From the NCBI RefSeq assembly GCF_041916735.1, contig NZ_JAYRYY010000001.1: a stretch of 64,000 bases of DNA. One strand, given 5' to 3'. The DNA comes from Zoogloea sp016790385 (GTDB lineage Bacteria; Pseudomonadota; Gammaproteobacteria; Burkholderiales; Rhodocyclaceae). This document shows, one piece after another, positions 27,380 through 36,350 of the stretch. The position numbers were made by a program, and so were the translations under genes. Positions within the stretch are counted from its first letter, which is position 1. The number at the start of each line of letters is the position of its first letter. The notes beneath the pieces were generated by a model, which did no database searches, was not told the origin of the DNA, and saw only the letters and a list, made by a program, of their open reading frames with translations.

Positions 27380-28789
27380 ATGCAAGCGCAAACGCTTTAC
27401 GAAAAACTGTGGTCGAGTCACGTGGTGCACGTCGAAGATGACGGTACCGCGCTGATCTACATTGACCGTCATCTCGTTCATGAAGTCACCAGTCCGCAGG
27501 CCTTTGAAGGCCTGAAGCTGGCGGGCCGCAAGCCTTGGCGTGTCGATTCCATCGTCGCGACGGCAGACCACAATACGCCCACCGATCACTGGGAAATGGG
27601 TATCCAGGATCCGGTTTCCCGCCAGCAGGTGGAAACCCTGGACAGCAATATCCGTGAAGTCGGCGCTCTGGCCTATTTCCCGTTCAAGGATGCGCGGCAG
27701 GGCATCGTGCACGTCATCGGGCCGGAAAACGGTGCCACGCTTCCGGGCATGACTGTGGTTTGCGGTGATTCTCATACCTCCACCCATGGCGCTTTCGCGT
27801 GCCTGGCCCATGGCATCGGCACTTCCGAAGTTGAGCATGTGCTGGCCACCCAGTGTCTGCTCCAGAAGAAGTCAAAGACCATGCTTGTCCGTGTGGAAGG
27901 TCAGTTGGGCACGGGCGTGACCGCCAAGGACGTGGTTCTGGCCATCATTGGCCGTATCGGTACCGCGGGTGGTACGGGTTACGCAATCGAATTTGGTGGC
28001 AGCGCGATTCGCGGCCTTTCCATGGAAGGGCGCATGACGATCTGCAATATGGCCATTGAGGCGGGCGCCCGCGCCGGCCTTGTGGCTGTAGACGATCAGA
28101 CCGTGGCTTACCTCAAGAATCGGCCCTATTCACCCCGGGGCGACCAGTGGGACCAGGCGGTTGCCTACTGGCGCACCCTGCATTCTGATGAAGGGGCAGT
28201 CTTCGACGCGGTGGTCGATCTGGACGCCACTGCGATCAAGCCGCAGGTTACCTGGGGAACTTCGCCCGAGATGGTGGCCGCCATCGATGCGTGCGTGCCG
28301 GACCCGGCTCTTGAGAAGGATCCTGTGAAACGTGAAGGCCTGGAGCGCGCCCTTCAGTACATGGGCCTCACTCCGCGTACACCGATCAATGCCATCTCCA
28401 TCGATAAGGTTTTCATCGGCTCCTGCACCAACTCGCGCATTGAGGATCTACGCGCTGCAGCCTTTGTTGCTCGAGGACGTCACAAAGCCGACAACGTCAA
28501 GCTGGTGCTGGTGGTGCCGGGCTCCGGTCTGGTCAAGCGCCAAGCGGAGGCGGAGGGGCTCGACAAGATCTTCATCGCTGCGGGTTTTGAGTGGCGTGAG
28601 CCGGGATGCTCCATGTGTCTGGCCATGAATGCCGATCGGCTTGAGCCGGGTGAGCGCTGCGCGTCCACTTCGAATCGCAATTTCGAAGGGCGTCAAGGCG
28701 CGGGCGGGCGGACGCACCTCGTCAGTCCGGCGATGGCTGCCGCAGCGGCAATCGCCGGCCGGTTTGCAGATGTGCGCGAGCTAGCGTGA
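27380..28789 (+). CDS. leuC: 3-isopropylmalate dehydratase large subunit
   Basis: A 469-residue aconitase-family protein, the size of E. coli LeuC (466). With LeuD it isomerises 2-isopropylmalate to 3-isopropylmalate. The 4Fe-4S ligand cysteines are in SCTNSRIEDL and PGCSMCLAM, and VVCGDSHTSTHGAFACLAHG and RTHLVSPAMAAAAAI are family signatures. It opens the leuC-entericidin-leuD-leuB run. leuA is not in the window. Confidence 0.97.
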   Translation: MQAQTLYEKLWSSHVVHVEDDGTALIYIDRHLVHEVTSPQAFEGLKLAGRKPWRVDSIVATADHNTPTDHWEMGIQDPVSRQQVETLDSNIREVGALAYFPFKDARQGIVHVIGPENGATLPGMTVVCGDSHTSTHGAFACLAHGIGTSEVEHVLATQCLLQKKSKTMLVRVEGQLGTGVTAKDVVLAIIGRIGTAGGTGYAIEFGGSAIRGLSMEGRMTICNMAIEAGARAGLVAVDDQTVAYLKNRPYSPRGDQWDQAVAYWRTLHSDEGAVFDAVVDLDATAIKPQVTWGTSPEMVAAIDACVPDPALEKDPVKREGLERALQYMGLTPRTPINAISIDKVFIGSCTNSRIEDLRAAAFVARGRHKADNVKLVLVVPGSGLVKRQAEAEGLDKIFIAAGFEWREPGCSMCLAMNADRLEPGERCASTSNRNFEGRQGAGGRTHLVSPAMAAAAAIAGRFADVRELA

Positions 28790-28800
28790 GAGGTATCCCT

Positions 28801-28926
28801 ATGAGTAAATGGGCGGCGATCGCCAGCGTATTTGCATTGCTGGCTCTGACGGGGTGCAACACCGTGCAGGGCCTGGGTAAGGACATTGAGAAGGGTGGCG
28901 AAGCCATCCAGAAGGCAGCGAAGTAA
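28801..28926 (+). CDS. Entericidin A/B-like small lipoprotein
   Basis: A 41-residue frame between leuC and leuD. It has a short signal with a lipobox ALTGC (Cys19) and a mature part NTVQGLGKDIEKGGEAIQKA, the amphipathic helix of entericidins. Entericidins are small cell-envelope lipoproteins; EcnA/EcnB form an antidote/toxin pair in E. coli, whereas single copies elsewhere have no defined role. AGAGG precedes the ATG, 11 bases after the leuC stop, and leuD starts directly after its TAA, so it is co-transcribed with the leucine genes. Confidence 0.85.
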   Translation: MSKWAAIASVFALLALTGCNTVQGLGKDIEKGGEAIQKAAK

Positions 28927-29565
28927 ATGAATCCGTTCCGTAAGCTCGATGGTCTCGTTGCGCCGATGGATCGCGCCAACGTCGATACCGATGCGATCAT
29001 CCCCAAGCAGTTCCTCAAGTCGATCAAGCGCAGTGGCTTCGGTCCCAATCTTTTCGATGAGTGGCGTTATCTGGATGTCGGACAGCCGGGCCAGGATAAT
29101 TCCGGCCGCCCAAGAAACCCTGATTTCGTGCTCAATCAGGCGCGCTATCAGGGCGCCCAGATTCTCCTGACGCGCGATAACTTCGGCTGCGGCAGCTCCC
29201 GCGAGCACGCGCCGTGGGCGCTTGAGGACTTCGGTTTTCGGGTAATCATTGGGCCGAGCTTTGCTGATATCTTCTTCAACAACTGCTTCAAGAACGGTCT
29301 GCTCCCGATCAAACTCGATGCAGCCGAGGTCGATGCCTTGTTTGGCCAGTGCCTTGGTACGAGCGGATATCGTCTGAACGTTGATCTGGAGAATCAGACC
29401 ATCACCCGCCCCGATGGCAAAGTGATTCCCTTTGCGGTGGATCCTTTCCGCCGCGAGTGCCTGCTCAATGGCTGGGACGATATCGGTCTGACCCTGCGGC
29501 ACGCCGACAAGATCCGGGAGTTTGAGGCTCGTCGCCGGATTGAACAGCCCTGGCTGTTTGCCTGA
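28927..29565 (+). CDS. leuD: 3-isopropylmalate dehydratase small subunit
   Basis: A 212-residue swivel-domain subunit of isopropylmalate isomerase, with VAPMDRANVDTDAIIPKQFLK, NFGCGSSREHAPWAL and GFRVIIGPSFADIFFNNCFKNG, all standard LeuD motifs. It forms the active site together with LeuC. The ATG at 28927 abuts the stop codon of the entericidin-like gene, which strongly suggests coupled translation. Confidence 0.97.
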   Translation: MNPFRKLDGLVAPMDRANVDTDAIIPKQFLKSIKRSGFGPNLFDEWRYLDVGQPGQDNSGRPRNPDFVLNQARYQGAQILLTRDNFGCGSSREHAPWALEDFGFRVIIGPSFADIFFNNCFKNGLLPIKLDAAEVDALFGQCLGTSGYRLNVDLENQTITRPDGKVIPFAVDPFRRECLLNGWDDIGLTLRHADKIREFEARRRIEQPWLFA

Positions 29566-29616
29566 TAGCCTGCCGGTCCGAGGGCCGGCGCCATCCAACC
29601 AAAACAGAAAGACATA

Positions 29617-30678
29617 ATGAAGATCTGTGTTCTGCCGGGAGACGGCATTGGCCCCGAAATCATGGAGCAGGCCCTGCGTGTGCTTGAGGCTCTGCGCGGC
29701 GACGGTTTCAACTTTGTTGCTGAGACCGCCCTGATCGGCGGCTGTGCCGTGGATGCCACGGGTACCCCCTACCCGGAGGCCACGAGCAAGCTTGCCAAGG
29801 CAGCAGATGCAATTCTGCTTGGCGCAGTTGGTGGCCCCCAGTGGGACAATCTGCCCCGTGAGCAACGCCCTGAGCGCGGCCTGCTGGCCATCCGCAAGGA
29901 GCTGAACCTTTTTGCCAACCTGCGCCCGGCCATCCTCTACCCGGAGCTGGCCAACGCCTCCACCCTCAAGCCGGAGGTTGTGGCAGGTCTGGACATCCTC
30001 ATCGTCCGCGAACTGACCGGCGACATCTATTTTGGGCAACCCCGCGGTATTCGCGAAGAAGGGGGCGAGCGCGTCGGTTTCAACACCATGGTTTACTCGG
30101 AATCCGAGATCCGTCGTATCGGCAGGGTCGCCTTCGAGGCAGCTCGCAAGCGTGGCAAGAGGCTGTGTTCGGTGGACAAGATGAATGTTCTCGAATGTAC
30201 CCAGCTGTGGCGTGACGTGATGATTGAGCTGTCGGCCGACTATCCGGATGTGGAGCTGTCCCATATGCTGGTGGATAACGCCGCCATGCAGCTGGTGCGG
30301 GCACCCAAGCAGTTTGACGTGATGGTCACCGGCAACATGTTTGGTGACATCCTGTCCGACGAAGCGTCCATGCTCACCGGCTCCATCGGCATGCTGCCGT
30401 CCGCATCCCTTGATGCCAACAACAAAGGTCTTTACGAGCCCAGCCATGGCTCCGCCCCCGACATTGCCGGTAAAGGCCTGGCCAATCCGCTTGCCACCAT
30501 CCTTTCGGCGGCGATGATGCTGCGCTATACCTTCAATCTCGAGGCTCCTGCGGCGAGAATCGAGAACGCCGTCAAGGCAGTGCTAGCGGCAGGCTACCGT
30601 ACCGGAGACATCTACGAAGCTGGCACTCGTCGTGTCGGCACCAGGGAAATCGGCGACGCGGTCATCGCTGCGCTATAA
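29617..30678 (+). CDS. leuB: 3-isopropylmalate dehydrogenase
   Basis: A 353-residue NAD-dependent oxidative decarboxylase giving 2-oxoisocaproate in leucine synthesis. Signatures: LPGDGIGPEIMEQALRVL, ELTGDIYFGQPRGI with substrate-binding residues, SVDKMNVLE with the catalytic lysine, NMFGDILSDEASMLTGSIGMLPSASL, and EPSHGSAPDIAGKGLANPLA for NAD. Usual length. It follows leuD after 51 bases and precedes asd. Confidence 0.97.
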   Translation: MKICVLPGDGIGPEIMEQALRVLEALRGDGFNFVAETALIGGCAVDATGTPYPEATSKLAKAADAILLGAVGGPQWDNLPREQRPERGLLAIRKELNLFANLRPAILYPELANASTLKPEVVAGLDILIVRELTGDIYFGQPRGIREEGGERVGFNTMVYSESEIRRIGRVAFEAARKRGKRLCSVDKMNVLECTQLWRDVMIELSADYPDVELSHMLVDNAAMQLVRAPKQFDVMVTGNMFGDILSDEASMLTGSIGMLPSASLDANNKGLYEPSHGSAPDIAGKGLANPLATILSAAMMLRYTFNLEAPAARIENAVKAVLAAGYRTGDIYEAGTRRVGTREIGDAVIAAL

Positions 30679-30718
30679 GCAATCAAGAAAAACATATCAA
30701 GTCTGATCGGGGATCAAA

Positions 30719-31843
30719 ATGAAAAGAGTAGGTTTGGTAGGCTGGCGTGGCATGGTTGGCTCCGTGCTGATGCAGCGCATGCGTGAAGAAAACGACTTTG
30801 CACTGATCGAACCGGTGTTCTTCACTACCTCCAATCCAGGGGGCAACGCGCCCAACTTTGGGAAGGAAGCCCCTGCACTGAAGGATGCGAAGGACATCGA
30901 TGAGCTCAAGTCGATGGATATCGTCATCACCTGCCAGGGCGGCGATTACACCAACGAGGTGTACCCCAAGCTGCGTGCCTCCGGTTGGAATGGCCACTGG
31001 ATCGACGCCGCGTCCGCCCTGCGGATGGACCCGAAGGCCGTGATCATCCTTGATCCGGTTAACCTCAATGTCATCAAGGATTCCCTGGCCAAAGGCGGCC
31101 GCGACTGGATTGGCGGCAATTGCACCGTATCCCTAATGCTGATGGCGCTCGGTGGCCTGTTCCAGCGCGATCTGGTCGAATGGGCAACCTCCATGACCTA
31201 TCAGGCTGCCTCTGGTGCGGGTGCTCAGAACATGCGCGAGCTGCTGTCCCAGATGGGCGAACTCAACCGTTCGGTCAAGGAACTGCTGGACGATCCCGCT
31301 TCCGCGATTCTTGACATCGACCGTGAAGTGGCCGGCACCATGCGCGATGAAGCGTTCCCTGCTTCTAATTTTGGTGTTCCGCTGGCGGGTTCCCTCATCC
31401 CCTGGATTGACAAGGATCTGGGCAACGGGCAGTCGAAGGAAGAATGGAAGGGCGGCGTCGAAACCAACAAGATTCTCGGCCGGGGAGAGGGCTTCGGTTC
31501 GCCGGCAGTACCCATCGACGGTTTGTGTGTCCGTATCGGTGCCATGCGCTGCCACAGCCAGGCTTTGACCATCAAGCTGCGCAAGGACATCCCGATCGAT
31601 GAGATTGAAGGCATGCTTGCCACCGCCAACGACTGGGTCAAGGTCGTACCCAATCAGCGCGATGTCACCATGCGAGAGCTGACTCCAACCGCTGTCACCG
31701 GTACCCTCACGGTCCCCGTCGGCCGCCTGCGCAAACTGGCGATGGGCGGAGAATACCTTTCCGCCTTCACCGTTGGTGACCAACTCCTGTGGGGCGCCGC
31801 GGAGCCTTTGCGCCGTATGTTGCGCGTCCTCCTGGAGGACTGA
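30719..31843 (+). CDS. asd: Aspartate-semialdehyde dehydrogenase
   Basis: A 374-residue NADPH enzyme reducing aspartyl phosphate to the semialdehyde, the branch point for lysine, threonine, methionine and diaminopimelate. It belongs to the gram-negative form: N-terminal GLVGWRGMVGSVLMQRM nucleotide fold, catalytic C135 in GGNCTVSLML, and CVRIGAMRCHSQAL with the catalytic histidine. A strong terminator follows eight bases after the stop, closing the leu-asd unit. Confidence 0.97.
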   Translation: MKRVGLVGWRGMVGSVLMQRMREENDFALIEPVFFTTSNPGGNAPNFGKEAPALKDAKDIDELKSMDIVITCQGGDYTNEVYPKLRASGWNGHWIDAASALRMDPKAVIILDPVNLNVIKDSLAKGGRDWIGGNCTVSLMLMALGGLFQRDLVEWATSMTYQAASGAGAQNMRELLSQMGELNRSVKELLDDPASAILDIDREVAGTMRDEAFPASNFGVPLAGSLIPWIDKDLGNGQSKEEWKGGVETNKILGRGEGFGSPAVPIDGLCVRIGAMRCHSQALTIKLRKDIPIDEIEGMLATANDWVKVVPNQRDVTMRELTPTAVTGTLTVPVGRLRKLAMGGEYLSAFTVGDQLLWGAAEPLRRMLRVLLED

Positions 31844-31850
31844 GTCGGAT

Positions 31851-31875
31851 AAGGCGGCCTTGGCCGCCTTTTTTT
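31851..31875 (+). terminator. Intrinsic terminator after asd
   Basis: AAGGCGGCC (31851-31859) pairs with GGCCGCCTT (31862-31870), followed by a run of T to 31875. Confidence 0.92.
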
Positions 31876-31890
31876 CATGGGTTACAGGTG

Positions 31891-31925
31891 TCAGGCAAGT
31901 TCAAACATGGCTTGAACTTGCCTGA
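31891..31925. repeat. Perfect 14-bp inverted repeat before fimV
   Basis: TCAGGCAAGTTCAA at 31891-31904 is exactly complementary to 31912-31925, with a seven-base loop. It ends nine bases before the first fimV ATG, so in the transcript the stem could hide the start region, or in DNA it could be an operator. It has no T run, so it is not an ordinary terminator. Confidence 0.7.
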
Positions 31926-31933
31926 CCAAACCC

Positions 31934-34927
31934 ATGATGTTATGTTCATCAGCAACTCGATTTCGACGACAAGCCTTCGTGCCCAAGAACCTCGTGAAAA
32001 GCCGGCTCAAACGCACCCTGATTGCGGCATCCATCAGCGCCCTGTCTCTCGGCGCCAATGCCGCTGGCCTTGGACGAATCACCGTTCTCAGTGGCCTTGG
32101 ACAGCCCCTTCGTGCCGAGGTGGATATCGCTGCCACGCCGGAAGAGCTCCAGAACATGACCGCCCGTCTGGCAACTGCCGAAGCTTTCAGGCAGGCCGGT
32201 ATCGACTTTGCTCCTACTGTGAGCGGGCTGCGTATGGCCATCGAGCGGCGCGCTGGTGGCGCTGTCGTGAGGGTGACCAGTGATCGCCCGATCAATGAGC
32301 CATTTGTCGACATGTTGATAGAGCTCAACTGGTCGGCTGGTCGGCTTATCCGCGAATACACGTTTTTGCTGGATCCGCCAGACCTCGGCTCAAGCCGTGC
32401 CGCCGCGCCGGTCGCTTCGCCCGAGTTGCGTCCTGGAGCTTCGGCGAGTGCAGTCACGGCTGTCAAGCGTCCGCCTGTACCCCGTGCCCCACGATCGGCA
32501 ACGACAGGGGGGGCAGTGGCCGGAGCCGGACGTACTTACATGGTTCAGCCAGGCGATACCTTGAATCGCATTGCTGCAGAGAACCGGCCTGAAGGTGTTT
32601 CGATGGAGCAGATGCTGCTTGCCCTGTTCCAAGGCAATCGTTCGGCGTTCGATGCAGACAACATGAATCGTCTCCAGGCCGGCAAGATTCTCCGGATACC
32701 GGATGCCGAAAGTGCCCGCCAGCTGATTGGAGATGCGTCGAGACAGCAGGTTGTCGCCCACTCTTCCGATTTTGGCCGCTATCGGCGGAAGCTCGCGGAG
32801 CAGGCTGCGGCCGCTCCTGCAAAGGATGCGCCTGCTCAGCAGGGCAGCAGTGGCCGAATTGGGGCGAAAGTGGAAGACAGGGCGCCCGCTTCCGCTGGCG
32901 CCACGGACCAGCTCAAGGTCTCCAAGAGTGAAGAGGGGTTGAAGTCTGGCGCGGCGACAGGAGGTGAGAAGTCTGTTGCCCGCCTCCAGGCCTTGGAAGA
33001 GGACTTGGTGTCCCGGGACAAGGCGCTGCGAGAAGCTAATACCCGTTTGGCCGAGCTTGAGAAAAGCATCAAGGAGCTTCAGCGCTTGGTGGAACTCAAG
33101 AGCCAGGGCATGGCCCAGGTGCAGCCTGAGCCAGCTCGCACGGAGACGCCGACCACCGCCCCTGTCGCGGAGCCGGCCCCGCAAGCGCAGGCGCCAGCGC
33201 CAGCAGTGCCTCCTGAGCCGCAAAAACCGCAGGAGCCTCCTCCCCCTGAAGTCAAGCCCGCACCGCAGCCCACTCCTCCTCAGCCTGCTGTGGTGGAGCC
33301 TCCCAAGGCAACCCCGGTGCAGGCAACTGCACCTGAGGATATGTCTTTGCTACTGGGCGGGGGAGGGATCCTCGCCCTGCTGCTGGGCTGGGGGGGGTAT
33401 AAGATATACCAGCGCCGCACCGCGGGTGGCGCTCCGACCACAACGCCAGCACTCTCCGAGTTTGGTGAGGGTTCCAATTCTGTGTTTGGCAGTGCTGGCG
33501 GCCAAAGTGTCGATACTGGGAGTAGCAGTCAGATTCAGACCGATTTCAGCCAGTCGGGTCTTTCATCCATCGATACGGACGAGGGTGTCGATCCAGTGGC
33601 TGAGGCTGATGTATACATGGCTTATGGGCGCGATGCCCAAGCCGAGGAGATTCTGCTTGACGCTTTGAAGACTGACCCCGGTCGCACTGGAGTGCACCTC
33701 AAGCTCCTGGAAATCTACGCGCAGCGAAAGAATCTCAAGCAGTTCGAAACGACAGCTACCGAGTTGTATTCGTTGACTGGCGGCAACGGCCCTGATTGGG
33801 AGAAAGCCGCTTCCATGGGCAGGAAGTTCGATCCCGACAGTCCGCTCTACCGTATTCCTGCGCCCGGTAGCACGCAGTCCGCTCCGGCCACCAAATCTGC
33901 AGTTGCCGTAGGAGCGGCGGCGGCCGTTGCTGTTGGAGAAACAGGTTTTGTTCAAGCAGGGCAGGCCCGTCCTGCGGTAAGAGAGCCCGCTCCCGCTCCT
34001 GCCGATTTTATGGCAACGGTTGCGGTATCAGATGATCCGCTGGAGTCTCCTTCGCAGCTGAAGGACACCTGGGCGCTGCCCGGCGAACTTAATCAGTATG
34101 CCAGTCTTGAGGACATCGAGCGGGCAGTGGCTCCTACTCCTGCGCAGGGGCTGTCCACCGGCATTCCCGACACCTCGGTTCTCGACTTTGATCTGGATCT
34201 GAATTCGGATGCAGGTACGCCTGCATCCACCGTTTCCGCCCCGTCGTCGAATGGCACCTTGAGTGGCGGACTTGACTTCGATCTCGGTCTTGATCTTGAC
34301 ACCACCTCGGCGGTGACGCCGGGTGCCGGAGCGACGCTGGTAGCGGGGGATGCCCTGGCGCGTAGCTTTGAAGAGACGTCCACGCGCCCGCAGCGGGTTT
34401 CAGAGAATTTCAGCCTACCCGATCCGAGTGATCTGGATTTTGAGATCAGTTCAGAGTTTGGTGAAAGGCACGCTTCTCCTGGATCCGATGCCACGGTGGA
34501 CGTTGACCTCACGGCAACGCTTGCCGATGACGCGTTGCGATTGCCCGTTGATACGGCAACGGTCGATCTCGAGAAGACCAGTTTTGACAGTAGTCTGCTG
34601 GATTTTGATTTCGAGCTGGACGAAAACTCCGGTGCTGGCCTTGCATCGTCCAATGGCTCTACGCAAGTGGCGGACCTTGGATCTATCGATCTTGATCTCA
34701 AGGGTGCCGCTTCGGCGCCTCTTGAATTGCCGGATGCGGGGCCTCCTACAGAGCCTCCCCTCGATCTCGATCTGCAACAGGAGGTGGCCACCAAACTTGA
34801 GCTTGCACGCGCCTATGAAGAAATGGGTGACAAGGATGGGGCCAAGGAGTTGGTCGAAGAAGTTCTGCGAGACGGTACCGGACGCCAAAAGGAAGAAGCC
34901 CAGACGATCCTGGCCCGACTGTCCTGA
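31934..34927 (+). CDS. fimV: FimV-type polar assembly protein with LysM domain
   Basis: A 997-residue inner-membrane protein organising the cell pole and type IV pilus/type II secretion assembly. Order: signal peptide (about 20-45), FimV N-terminal domain (GLGRITVLSGLGQPLRAEVD), LysM peptidoglycan-binding domain at about 200-257 (MVQPGDTLNRIA), coiled coil, a proline-rich stretch, one transmembrane helix at about 471-492, a long acidic cytoplasmic part, and a C-terminal TPR-like FimV domain (VATKLELARAYEEMGDKDGA). ATG at 31934 or GTG at 31979 could be the start; the latter better matches the usual distance to the signal peptide. Confidence 0.95.
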   Translation: MMLCSSATRFRRQAFVPKNLVKSRLKRTLIAASISALSLGANAAGLGRITVLSGLGQPLRAEVDIAATPEELQNMTARLATAEAFRQAGIDFAPTVSGLRMAIERRAGGAVVRVTSDRPINEPFVDMLIELNWSAGRLIREYTFLLDPPDLGSSRAAAPVASPELRPGASASAVTAVKRPPVPRAPRSATTGGAVAGAGRTYMVQPGDTLNRIAAENRPEGVSMEQMLLALFQGNRSAFDADNMNRLQAGKILRIPDAESARQLIGDASRQQVVAHSSDFGRYRRKLAEQAAAAPAKDAPAQQGSSGRIGAKVEDRAPASAGATDQLKVSKSEEGLKSGAATGGEKSVARLQALEEDLVSRDKALREANTRLAELEKSIKELQRLVELKSQGMAQVQPEPARTETPTTAPVAEPAPQAQAPAPAVPPEPQKPQEPPPPEVKPAPQPTPPQPAVVEPPKATPVQATAPEDMSLLLGGGGILALLLGWGGYKIYQRRTAGGAPTTTPALSEFGEGSNSVFGSAGGQSVDTGSSSQIQTDFSQSGLSSIDTDEGVDPVAEADVYMAYGRDAQAEEILLDALKTDPGRTGVHLKLLEIYAQRKNLKQFETTATELYSLTGGNGPDWEKAASMGRKFDPDSPLYRIPAPGSTQSAPATKSAVAVGAAAAVAVGETGFVQAGQARPAVREPAPAPADFMATVAVSDDPLESPSQLKDTWALPGELNQYASLEDIERAVAPTPAQGLSTGIPDTSVLDFDLDLNSDAGTPASTVSAPSSNGTLSGGLDFDLGLDLDTTSAVTPGAGATLVAGDALARSFEETSTRPQRVSENFSLPDPSDLDFEISSEFGERHASPGSDATVDVDLTATLADDALRLPVDTATVDLEKTSFDSSLLDFDFELDENSGAGLASSNGSTQVADLGSIDLDLKGAASAPLELPDAGPPTEPPLDLDLQQEVATKLELARAYEEMGDKDGAKELVEEVLRDGTGRQKEEAQTILARLS

Positions 34928-34956
34928 TCTGCAAGAGGGCTCCAAGTTCAGCTTGG

Positions 34957-35559
34957 ATGCGTGATTTCCATCCGGCCTCCCGACTTATCCTCTGGGGTTG
35001 GCTTGTTGTGGCGACACAGTTGGCCCGAGGCCCCCTGTTGTGGGGTTTCGGGTTTTTCATTGGCGCGCTTGCGCTCGTTACTTCGTCCCGTCGTGCGTGG
35101 ATGCTTGTTCGGCGAGTTCGCTACCTTCTCCTTGCAGTAATTGTGCTATTCGGATTTTCCACTCCAGGTGAAGTTGCCCTGCCGTTGCTTGGCCAGGCAA
35201 GTCCAAGTATCGAAGGTTTGTCTCTTGCGCTTACGCATTCGATGCGCTTACTGGTGACGGTGATGCTGGTCGCCATCCTTCTCGAATACATGGATGGGCC
35301 CTTGTTGATTGCGGGCCTGATTGCAGTGGCGAGACCGCTTGCATTGTTGGGGCTTTCCTCAGAGCGCCTCGCCGTTCGTCTCATGCTGGTGCTTAGATAC
35401 GCGCAAGAGCCGCCACCTGGGGGGTGGAGGGCGTTGTTGGTCGCGGGGACGGACCGGGACGATGAAGTCCTGGCTTTGCCGCGGGCGACCATCGGATGGT
35501 GGGACTGGATTGTTATCGTTACGGTGACGCTGCTCGGTACGTATGGAGTGTTCTTGTGA
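34957..35559 (+). CDS. EcfT/CbiQ-like membrane protein without transporter partners
   Basis: A 200-residue protein with about five hydrophobic segments. The region SLALTHSMRLLVTVMLVAILLE followed by ARPLALLGLSSERLAVRLMLVLRY resembles the core of EcfT/CbiQ, the transmembrane coupling subunit of energy-coupling-factor vitamin and metal transporters. No ATPase (EcfA) or S component lies nearby, and the cytoplasmic coupling motifs are not clear. Its stop overlaps the GTG start of truA. The gene order fimV, this gene, truA is familiar from betaproteobacteria. Function unknown. Confidence 0.65.
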   Translation: MRDFHPASRLILWGWLVVATQLARGPLLWGFGFFIGALALVTSSRRAWMLVRRVRYLLLAVIVLFGFSTPGEVALPLLGQASPSIEGLSLALTHSMRLLVTVMLVAILLEYMDGPLLIAGLIAVARPLALLGLSSERLAVRLMLVLRYAQEPPPGGWRALLVAGTDRDDEVLALPRATIGWWDWIVIVTVTLLGTYGVFL

Positions 35560-36350
35560 GGGTGGCGATTGGTGTTGAGTATGCGGGCAACGCCTACGAG
35601 GGGTGGCAGACGCAACCTCACGGAAGGACCGTGCAAAATGCACTCGAACGTGCGCTCGAGACAATTGCCGGAGAGCCTGTCAAGCTGACCTGCGCGGGCC
35701 GAACAGACACGGGCGTTCACGCAACGGCACAGGTTGCTCATTTTGATACGACGGCACACAGGCCCTTGGAAGCGTGGGTGCGGGGTGCAAATAGTCATCT
35801 TCCGGCGAGTATCGGTGTGCTGTGGGCGGTGGAAGTGAGTGATGATTTTCATGCCCGTTTCAGTGCCACGTCCCGGCGCTACCGTTATGTGTTGCTCAAT
35901 CGTCGTGTGCGGCCGGGGTTGCTTGAAGGACGGGTCGGCTGGACCCATGGTCCGTTGAACGTGGCTGCAATGAATGAGGCTGCGCAGTGTCTTCTCGGGG
36001 AGCATGACTTCACCTCTTTCCGGGCCGCGCAGTGTCAGGCGAAGTCGCCAGTGCGTCTTATTCACAGTGTTTCGGTGATGCAGTCTGGTGATATGGTCGT
36101 GTTTGACTTCCATGCCAACGCTTTCCTTCATCACATGATCCGCAATCTTGTTGGTTCCTTGGTCTATATCGGTAAGGGGCGATGCCCGGTGGCTTGGATG
36201 GCGAAGTTGCTTGCCGCCCGTCAGCGCAGTCTGGCGGCCCCGACTTTCGCTCCCGATGGCCTCTATCTTTGCGGTGTCGAGTACCCAGGGCGATGGCCGC
36301 TTCCCTGTGGCGGGCGTATCATCGCGCCTCCCCAACTCCTTGTGACGTGA
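35556..36350 (+). CDS. truA: tRNA pseudouridine(38-40) synthase TruA
   Basis: A 264-residue enzyme modifying uridines 38-40 of the anticodon arm. The catalytic aspartate is D51 in AGRTDTGVHATAQ. YAGNAYEGWQTQPHGRTVQNALE and ARFSATSRRYRYVLL are other family motifs. The GTG at 35556 overlaps the TGA of the upstream gene, and the product MRVAIGVEYAG starts like other TruA proteins; a longer frame from 35496 would overlap the membrane gene by 64 bases. Translation appears coupled on both sides. Confidence 0.95.
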   Translation: MRVAIGVEYAGNAYEGWQTQPHGRTVQNALERALETIAGEPVKLTCAGRTDTGVHATAQVAHFDTTAHRPLEAWVRGANSHLPASIGVLWAVEVSDDFHARFSATSRRYRYVLLNRRVRPGLLEGRVGWTHGPLNVAAMNEAAQCLLGEHDFTSFRAAQCQAKSPVRLIHSVSVMQSGDMVVFDFHANAFLHHMIRNLVGSLVYIGKGRCPVAWMAKLLAARQRSLAAPTFAPDGLYLCGVEYPGRWPLPCGGRIIAPPQLLVT

